Of a DNA stretch of 11,163 bases, positions 7,717 to 11,163 are shown piece by piece. This DNA comes from Bacteroidetes bacterium QS_8_68_15 (lineage in GTDB: Bacteria > Bacteroidota > Rhodothermia > Rhodothermales > Salinibacteraceae). A model generated the notes under the pieces. It did no database searches. It had not been told where the DNA came from and saw nothing but the letters and a program-made list of their open reading frames with translations. Every line of letters starts with the position of its first letter. The first letter of the stretch is position 1. Location: assembly GCA_003023245.1 (NCBI GenBank), contig PXTR01000034.1, forward strand, positions 1-11,163, written 5' to 3'. The position numbers and the translations under genes are program-made.

Positions 7717-8211
7717 TTATGCCTCCTCGTCGACCGCCCGTTTTACGCTCTCGAACACTTGCTGATTGATCCGGCCTTTCCTCCTCAGCTCAGTAAGCAT
7801 TCGACTCGCCTGGGCTGTACCGACTGGCTCTTCTCGAACGGCTCGAAGAAGCTGACCAGCAATTCCTGAAATCCTGATTTCTAACTCACGCGCAATCGCT
7901 CGACCTGATTCCTCCTCTATCAGCAATGGAAGGTCAAATTCCAAAGCGAGCGCAATCGCCTCTCGTTCGCCTGGGTCGAGGTGCTCTGTCTCCTCCCGCT
8001 CGGAACGTTCAGGCTTTTCTACCCGGAGAAGATCGTCGATTCCAAAGTGAGATAGATAAGCCTCCTCACTCTCGAACGGACCGGCTGCCAGTTCCCGAAG
8101 CACCGCTGGAGGCACGAGGACTCTGTCGTAGCGCTGTCGAAAAAACGTGTAGCCCCCATCGATCTTCTCCAGCGAAATCAGCGGACTGGTATCAGAGACG
8201 ATGCGCTTCAC
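7717..8211 (-). CDS. PIN-domain toxin of the DUF3368 type (cassette-borne toxin-antitoxin pair)
   Basis: The 164-residue protein starts with GTG at 8211 and overlaps the UPF0175 stop by four bases (GTGA), so the pair is translationally coupled. Family marks are the N-terminal acidic motif VSDTSPLISLEKI (Asp7), VPPAVLREL (Glu40), and LDPGEREAIALAL (Glu82/Glu84). The third acidic site, usually IDD before xxGR, reads LLIEEESGRAIA, so Glu replaces Asp. IAGQLLRA and the C-terminal helices follow. PIN proteins are Mg2+/Mn2+ ribonucleases that inhibit translation when free of antitoxin; DUF3368 with UPF0175 is an established pairing. The TAA stop lies inside the attC core site GTTATGC. Target RNA is unknown. 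Confidence 0.88.
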   Translation of the reverse strand: MKRIVSDTSPLISLEKIDGGYTFFRQRYDRVLVPPAVLRELAAGPFESEEAYLSHFGIDDLLRVEKPERSEREETEHLDPGEREAIALALEFDLPLLIEEESGRAIARELEIRISGIAGQLLRAVREEPVGTAQASRMLTELRRKGRINQQVFESVKRAVDEEA

Positions 8212-8432
8212 GTGCCGAGTTCTGTCTGGACGTTCGCATCATTGTCGACGAGAATGGAAAACCCGTAGCGAGGCAACATGTCCTCAAACTCGCGACGGCT
8301 CATTCCCAATATCTCTCGCGCTTCACCCCCAGAGAGCTTGCCATTGCTGTAAAGCGTAGCCACAAGTGCCTCCCGAGCATACGTCTCGTCAATGTCTCCG
8401 AAGCGGTCGGGAAGATCGATCGTCACTTTCAT
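8208..8432 (-). CDS. UPF0175-family antitoxin
   Basis: This is a 74-residue protein directly upstream of, and overlapping, the DUF3368-type PIN toxin. Characteristic UPF0175 segments are YAREALVATLYSNGKLSGGEAREILGMSRREFEDMLPRYGFS, in order a helix, the turn GKLS, then a helix-turn-helix-like AREILGMSRREF. The family acts as antitoxin and likely autorepressor, binding its operon promoter through this region. The ATG at 8432 gives a start typical for the family (MKVTIDLP); the ribosome site is weak. The promoter should lie in the 74 bases between 8433 and the core site at 8507; no clear -35/-10 pair is visible. Confidence 0.85.
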   Translation of the reverse strand: MKVTIDLPDRFGDIDETYAREALVATLYSNGKLSGGEAREILGMSRREFEDMLPRYGFSILVDNDANVQTELGT

Positions 8433-8506
8433 TGGAATCCGCGCCCGTGGTGGAGAGCTTCGACAAAGAAAAAACGCACCTCCCCTTCATCAGTTCAGTG
8501 GCGGAG

Positions 8507-8590
8507 GCATAACGACGGAGCTCAGCGGCAAGGGGCTTTTCTTTTAAACTGCAACTGCTCTGCTTAACGACTCCGCCCGACGAAGTATCC
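8507..8590 (-). repeat. Degenerate attC-like site, about 84 bp
   Basis: A clean GCATAAC core occurs at 8507-8513, followed by an inverted pair CGGAG (8516-8520) and CTCCG (8571-8575) with TTAAC beside it, reminiscent of the L boxes of short attC sites. The right core should be GTTATGC but reads GAAGTATCC, so the right boundary is uncertain. It immediately precedes the UPF0175/PIN cassette in the transcription direction. Confidence 0.45.
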
Positions 8591-8630
8591 ACCCGTTCGC
8601 GTCATCACTCCTAAGTAGGTCAGCGAAACT
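8584..8630. repeat. Dispersed repeat, copy 2 (pair with 7613-7654)
   Basis: AGTATCCACCCGTTCGCG, a variable 16-base middle and GGTCAGCGAAACT repeat the sequence at 7613-7654. It overlaps the uncertain right end of the attC-like site at 8507. Confidence 0.6.
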
Positions 8631-8764
8631 ACGTTTGCTGACCGACGGCGGACGGCAGACCATGGACGGCGGCTTTTCGGGCCGAGAACGTCGTCCGCAG
8701 CACCGCGAGGGTATGACCTTCGGCCCTCCCTTCCCTTCGTCCGTCATCGCTACTGGCAGCATCA
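8591..8764. other. Gene-less part of a cassette
   Basis: No open frame here has recognisable protein sequence on either strand. It contains GGGCCGA (8679-8685) paired with TCGGCCC (8720-8726), a 7-bp stem with a 34-base arm. A non-coding or structured RNA is possible; more simply it is the filler left when the PIN gene of this cassette was cut short. Confidence 0.45.
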
Positions 8765-8845
8765 TTAGCGTACTTTTCTGGACCTACGTGGCGACTGGTC
8801 GTCGAAGGGACGCTGGATGGAGCAGGGGTCGAGGTAGACGAGCAT
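8765..8845 (-). pseudogene. 26-codon stub of a PIN-domain toxin gene
   Basis: ATG at 8845 opens MLVYLDPCSIQRPFDDQS, the conserved start of the PIN family seen again at 10657. After position 8791 homology ends and the frame stops at TAA (8765-8767). The PIN Asp (residue 6) is present but all other catalytic sites are gone. Here the reading frame across ATCCAG is intact, which shows that the extra base in the 10657 copy is an insertion. Confidence 0.75.
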
Positions 8846-9029
8846 GGCTGAAAGCTACGAAACCGCGCCCCGCGCGTTCGCAAATTGCTATGCAGAGAGC
8901 ATAACTGTAAGTTCAATTGCAAACGAGCGTCACGGCTTGGGCGCTTCCCGAAGTCGCCAACCGTCTGACACGACTACGACGCAAAAGAAAGAACCAACGC
9001 AACTCGTCAGGTGCAACGATGAGTTATGC
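8791..9029. repeat. 240-bp direct repeat, copy 1 (pair with 10602-10841)
   Basis: From GCGACTGGTCGTCGAAGGGA to the core site GTTATGC the sequence is nearly identical to 10602-10841, with about a dozen substitutions and one base length difference. The block spans the first 18 codons of the PIN toxin, its 54-base leader and a whole attC-like site. Confidence 0.92.
8899..9029 (-). repeat. attC-like recombination site, 131 bp
   Basis: Core sites are GCATAAC (8899-8905) and GTTATGC (9023-9029). The inner flanks are inverse-complementary with mismatches: the left flank includes AAGTTCAATTGCAAACGAG and the right flank CAACTCGTCAGGTGCAAC. The central part has GCTTCCCGAAG. It has the same length and nearly the same sequence as the site at 10711. 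The stop codon of the VapC gene lies inside its right core site. attC sites recombine as folded single strands, so the mismatched palindrome is the expected design. Confidence 0.8.
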
Positions 9030-9425
9030 CGCTTCCCCGCGCTCATCGTCGCCGTTCTTCTCAATGTAGCGCACGCCGTCCAATTCCTCAAAGTCGGCGT
9101 CCTGCGTCCAAAGCTCGGCTCCATTTGCGCGGATTGTCGTCACGATGATGCTGTCGGCCATTGGCAGCTTCAGGTCGTGGCTCGTGCTGGCGGCTTTGAT
9201 CGCCAACGGGGTGTTCAGATCCACCACACGGCCTTGCTTCATGTAAGCGACCGCTTCGAGCGCTTCCGCGCGTCCTTCTTCTCGCAGGACGTGCTTGAAC
9301 ACTTCGTAGAGCGTGATCGTCAGGACGACGAGTTCTCCGGTTTGCTCGATGGGTTCGGCGAAGAAGTCCGCGTTCTCCTCGTCCGCGAAATACTCGATCC
9401 AACCTGACGAGTCAACGACGTTCAT
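9024..9425 (-). CDS. vapC: VapC-type PIN-domain ribonuclease toxin
   Basis: This is a 133-residue protein. Acidic active-site residues of the PIN fold are visible: Asp5 in NVVDSSGWIEYF, Glu41 in ITLYEVFKHV, Asp91 in KLPMADSIIVTTI, and Asp109/Asp111 in LWTQDADFEEL. The middle segment AYMKQGRVVDL and AIKAASTSHDL is standard for VapC. The ATG at 9425 overlaps the stop of the upstream AbrB-type antitoxin by four bases (ATGA). VapC enzymes are Mg2+-dependent endoribonucleases that cleave tRNA or rRNA; the target cannot be told here. The TAA stop is embedded in the attC core GCATAAC. All key residues are intact, so the pair is probably functional. Confidence 0.92.
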   Translation of the reverse strand: MNVVDSSGWIEYFADEENADFFAEPIEQTGELVVLTITLYEVFKHVLREEGRAEALEAVAYMKQGRVVDLNTPLAIKAASTSHDLKLPMADSIIVTTIRANGAELWTQDADFEELDGVRYIEKNGDDERGEAA

Positions 9426-9628
9426 ATGCGGTCCGGCTCTCGCTCGATGGTCGTGCTAATGCCTTCGAGGAAGCCCCGCGCTTCTCGGATGGAGCGGACG
9501 GGGACAAGCTCGATGCGGTCGCCGCTCCGAACGAGTTCAATTTGCTGGCCCGGCTTGATGTCCAGATCGCTGCGAAGCTGCTCAGGAATCGTAATCTCAA
9601 ACTCGTCTGACACGGTCGTCGTAGCCAT
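9422..9628 (-). CDS. vapB: AbrB/SpoVT-fold antitoxin (VapB-type)
   Basis: This is a 68-residue protein with the swapped-hairpin AbrB pattern in its first 45 residues: TVSDEFEITIPEQLRSDLDIKPGQQIELVRSGDRIELVPV. The C-terminal tail (about 46-68, IREARGFLEGI..IEREPDR) is the type that threads into the VapC active site. It overlaps vapC by four bases and is preceded by GAGGT (complement of 9633-9637) four to five bases before the ATG. It should both neutralise the toxin and repress its own promoter, which must lie in the 74-base leader 9629-9702 or in the attC beyond. Confidence 0.9.
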   Translation of the reverse strand: MATTTVSDEFEITIPEQLRSDLDIKPGQQIELVRSGDRIELVPVRSIREARGFLEGISTTIEREPDRI

Positions 9629-9632
9629 AGCT

Positions 9633-9637
9633 ACCTC
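9633..9637 (-). promoter_or_regulatory. Ribosome binding site of vapB
   Basis: GAGGT on the minus strand lies close before ATG 9628. It is one of the few clear Shine-Dalgarno sequences in the window; most of the chromosomal genes lack one, as in Bacteroidota. Confidence 0.55.
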
Positions 9638-9702
9638 GCTTTTTCCTTGCAGATTGACTCGTCAGATGGTACCTCGCGGGCGGGTACGCTGTTTCCGAAG
9701 CG

Positions 9703-9842
9703 GTATAACTGTGAGATCAACTGCGAAGATGTAGCTTGAGCGCTTCTCGGACGGGCAAAACGTGCGCGGGAACCGGGAGCGAACGAGCAGCGCAGGCCCC
9801 GCTTTTCGCCAGTCCCGTTCCATGCTGTGACGTCTTTGGTAG
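9703..9842 (-). repeat. Degraded attC-like site, left half conserved
   Basis: GTATAAC (9703-9709), GTGAGATCAACTGCGAAG and CTTGAGCGCTTCTCGGAC match the left halves of the 131-bp sites. The right half lacks the CAACTCGTCAGGTGCA segment, and the expected right core is reduced to GTAGAC-like sequence at 9837-9842, directly abutting the next site at 9843. It therefore lies in tandem with another attC with no gene between. Confidence 0.5.
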
Positions 9843-10007
9843 ACATAACTGTGAGTTCACATGCGCCGGCATTTCCGGCGTGAGCGCTTCTCGAAGCCCT
9901 CAACCGTTTGCCGCGCTTCTGACGTAGCAGAAAGAACCAACACAACTCGTCAGGTGCACTCCGGGAGTACTTGTTCCCTACGGTCACAGCGCAACACTGG
10001 GTTATGC
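9843..10007 (-). repeat. attC-like recombination site, 165 bp, with internal insertion
   Basis: Cores are ACATAAC (9843-9849) and GTTATGC (10001-10007). It shares GAGCGCTTCTCGAAG, AGAAAGAACCAAC and CAACTCGTCAGGTGCA with the 131-bp sites. Two changes stand out: a perfect hairpin CGCCGG-CATTT-CCGGCG (9864-9880) replaces part of the left arm, and about 35 extra bases (about 9959-9992) separate CAGGTGCA from CAACACTGGGTTATGC. The stop codon of the upstream antitoxin lies in the right core. Confidence 0.68.
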
Positions 10008-10217
10008 GTTTTCGCTTCCGCGCCGCCGCTTCGTTTCTTCCAGCACGTCGTCGAGCGTCCAGTCTTTGAGTTGTTCTTTGCGCTCTTCGGTGTAGTTGCC
10101 CGTCCCGGTCGTGAACTGCTGAATGAAGCGTGCCGTGTTGGCAACGCCCAATTCCTGCATCAGAAGTTGGAGCGCTTCCTCATTGATCGTGTCGAGCGGC
10201 TGGATCTCGGCAGTCAT
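10002..10217 (-). CDS. Small putative antitoxin partnered with the PIN gene
   Basis: The 71-residue protein has the segments INEEALQLLMQELGVANTARFIQQF and GNYTEERKEQLKDWTLDDVLEETKRRR. This pattern, ELGV.N..RFI.QF..G.GDYT..R, is one I associate with short proteins encoded beside PIN-domain genes in cyanobacteria and related genomes, probably antitoxins. The ATG at 10217 overlaps the PIN stop (ATGA), so here the presumed antitoxin lies downstream of its toxin, the reverse of the usual vapBC order. The TAA stop lies inside the attC core GCATAAC. This gene is intact although its partner is frameshifted. Confidence 0.7.
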   Translation of the reverse strand: MTAEIQPLDTINEEALQLLMQELGVANTARFIQQFTTGTGNYTEERKEQLKDWTLDDVLEETKRRRGSENA

Positions 10218-10657
10218 GACTCCACCTCTTCTATCAGTTCGATGGGCGTGAGTACGCGTGTGCTTTCCGTGTCGGCCTCGCTTCCGCGCTTCAGCAACGG
10301 GTCGTCCGTTGAACAGAACACATCGGCTTCCCGACTCCACGGCGGAAGCCAAGTGCAAGGCGTCGAAGGGGCGGATGCCTGCTTCCTCATACTGCCGGGC
10401 ACGCGATTCGATCTGTGAATCCGTTTGAATGAAGCGAACCGCAAGCGAAAGACAGGCCCCGAGCGAAGCGGCGACGCCGGGCGTGTGGGTTCTGATCAGT
10501 TTCGACGAGAAGCGTTTCGGAAGAGAGCAAGTCCAAATCATCTTGCTCGACAAGCTGGATTGCTCGCAAGACTGCCTCCGACTCCAGCGCGATACGGATC
10601 TGCGACTGGTCGTCGAAGGGACGCTGGAATGGAGCAGGTATCGAGGTAGACGAGCAT
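10214..10657 (-). pseudogene. PIN-domain toxin gene with three +1 frameshifts
   Basis: The ATG at 10657 opens MLVYLDTCSI. The protein then continues in other frames: QRPFDDQSQIRIALESEAVL and LLSSETLLVETDQNPHARRRRFA; then SLAVRFIQTDSQIESRARQYE and GIRPFDALHLASAVESG; then ADVFCSTDDPLLKR and TRVLTPIELIEEVES ending at the TGA (10214-10216). One extra base at each of three places explains this: near 10628 (GGAATGG against GGATGG in the 8791 copy), in the CCCC run at 10457-10460, and in the TT at 10328-10329. The total length is again divisible by three, but stops occur inside. PIN acidic residues (Asp6, Asp in FDALHLA, Asp in STDD) are encoded. As given the toxin is dead; homopolymer sequencing error is the alternative. 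Confidence 0.82.
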
Positions 10658-10841
10658 GGCTGAAAGCTACGAAACCGTGCCCCGCGCGTTAGCAAATTGA
10701 TATGCGGAGCGCATAACTGTAAGTTCACTTGCAAACGAGCGTTACAACTTGAGCGCTTCCCGAAGTCGCCAACCGTCTGACACGGCTACGACGCAAAAGA
10801 AAGAACCAACGCAACTCGTCAGGTGCAACAATGGGTTATAC
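10602..10841. repeat. 240-bp direct repeat, copy 2 (pair with 8791-9029)
   Basis: Same block as at 8791: 5' end of the PIN toxin, leader and full attC. Homology ends at the right core site, where different genes follow (HNH here, VapC at the other), and inside the PIN gene on the left. Confidence 0.92.
10711..10841 (-). repeat. attC-like recombination site, 131 bp
   Basis: Core sites are GCATAAC (10711-10717) and GTATAAC on the minus strand (GTTATAC at 10835-10841). Inside, the left arm AGTTCACTTGCAAACGAGCG and the right arm CGCAACTCGTCAGGTGCAAC are imperfect inverse complements, with extra bases on one arm only, as expected for the strand selectivity of attC. It lies six bases beyond the HNH stop codon. 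Confidence 0.8.
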
Positions 10842-10847
10842 GGCCTA

Positions 10848-11163
10848 TCAGCGGAGCATCTGCCGCGTCTCCTCTGTTGTGTACGGTGGCGTTCGCCGGT
10901 GAATGATGCCGTGGCAGTTCGGACAAACAGGCTTGAGATCCGCAATCGGGTCAACTTCCTGTTCTTGCTCGGCGGCGGCCAACGGCTTCTCGTGGTGTAC
11001 GTGGATGAAGCCTTCTCCGGCTTCGCCGTAACGCTCCTCAAAGTCGAAGCCGCAAACGTAGCATTCCGTTCCGTGGTGTGCTATGCATCGCCGGCGAGCA
11101 GCAGCGCTTCGTTCGTAGGCGTTGACTTTGACTTCGCGCACCGCTCCTTCTCGTAGGGAAGAC
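10848..11163 (-). CDS. HNH endonuclease, 5' end cut by the window edge
   Basis: The visible frame holds two zinc-binding CxxC knuckles around an HNH core: CYVCGFDFEERYGEAGEGFIHVHHEKPL, then DPIADLKPVCPNCHGIIHRR. Using the GTG at 11141 as residue 1, the cysteines are 27, 30, 73 and 76, the HNH histidines 49-50 and the final His 81. HNH proteins are metal-dependent DNA nucleases; this subtype (IHVHH..PVCPNCH.MIH) is linked to restriction and phage defence. GTG 11141 has AGGAG just upstream and is a possible start, but the frame stays open to the window edge and the upstream codons (LREGAV) resemble the N-terminal extension common in this family, so the gene probably begins beyond 11163. The TGA stop lies six bases before the attC. 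Confidence 0.85.
   Translation of the reverse strand, partial: SSLREGAVREVKVNAYERSAAARRRCIAHHGTECYVCGFDFEERYGEAGEGFIHVHHEKPLAAAEQEQEVDPIADLKPVCPNCHGIIHRRTPPYTTEETRQMLR

Larger units (their letters stand above)
7532..7722 (-). repeat. attC-like recombination site, 191 bp
   Basis: The site is bounded by GTATAAC (7532-7538) and GTTATGC (7716-7722). Just inside, CACCTGACCCGGGC near the left end is the near-perfect inverse of GCCCGGGTTCAGGTG near the right end, giving a long stem as in folded attC sites. The length exceeds the usual 57-141 bp because the loop contains extra material: a 9-bp direct repeat AACTGTTAC (7580-7588, 7595-7603), the 42-bp repeat at 7613-7654, and a hairpin at 7653-7691. 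The stop codon of the PIN toxin gene overlaps the right core site. Confidence 0.7.

Noticed and set aside
9631..9987. 118-residue minus-strand frame across two attC-like sites
   Set aside because: It is a translation of the recombination-site sequence; the same residues appear in unrelated cassettes wherever the attC is repeated.
7504..10841. CRISPR array
   Set aside because: The repeats are long (131 bp or more), palindromic and separated by genes, not short identical repeats with uniform spacers.
7504..11163. Insertion sequence or transposon
   Set aside because: There is no transposase or integrase-like protein, and the inverted repeats bound gene cassettes individually instead of one element with target duplications.
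1..11163. tRNA or rRNA genes
   Set aside because: No cloverleaf-like sequence with conserved T-loop and CCA-proximal stem, nor any rRNA segment, was seen on either strand.

Overview
The window is high-GC bacterial DNA with two parts of different character. Positions 1-7272 hold chromosomal genes with very GC-rich codons and strongly acidic proteins: an Asp/Glu-rich insert in the RtcB-like protein, an acidic loop in the M42 peptidase, and many Asp-Glu runs. Together with the type of mnmA, lipoprotein and lipoprotein-amidohydrolase genes, this suggests a halophilic or salt-adapted member of the Rhodothermales/Salinibacter side of Bacteroidota. That taxonomic call is inference. From 7273 to the right edge the DNA is visibly less GC-rich, gene-poor and repeat-rich.

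Layout of the left part. mnmA (1-983, +) is cut by the window edge and carries an internal deletion that breaks its frame. A small lipoprotein follows (1088-1456, +). An rtcB-like RNA ligase (1672-3271, +) is frameshifted and has Ser where the metal-binding Cys should be. An OmpR/PhoB-type response regulator (3298-4020, -) is convergent to it. An M42 aminopeptidase (4296-5405, +) and a lipoprotein amidohydrolase with a poly-Gln tract (5761-7272, +) complete this part. These look like ordinary housekeeping or accessory chromosomal genes. The broken frames in mnmA and rtcB may be true decay or assembly errors.

Layout of the right part (7504-11163). This looks like an array of integron gene cassettes with no integrase in the window. 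Five long imperfect-palindromic elements (best pair 131 bp each) are bounded by GCATAAC-type and GTTATGC-type core sites and look like attC recombination sites; a sixth, degenerate site and a 28-bp remnant also occur. All genes here lie on the minus strand and each gene or operon ends on or beside the right-hand core site. In three of four cases the TAA stop codon lies inside GCATAAC. In transcription order (right to left) the cassettes carry: an HNH endonuclease cut by the window edge; a frameshifted PIN toxin with an intact putative antitoxin; an attC-only tandem; an AbrB-type antitoxin with a VapC PIN toxin; a 26-codon stub of the same PIN toxin with no other gene; and a UPF0175 antitoxin with a DUF3368-type PIN toxin. 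Toxin-antitoxin cassettes are typical of large sedentary chromosomal integrons, where they are thought to stabilise the array. The integrase and attI site would be expected to the right, beyond 11163.

A 240-bp block (attC plus the leader and 5' end of a PIN toxin) occurs twice, and a second short repeat family occurs at 7613-7654 and 8584-8630. Both indicate reshuffling or decay of cassettes within the array.
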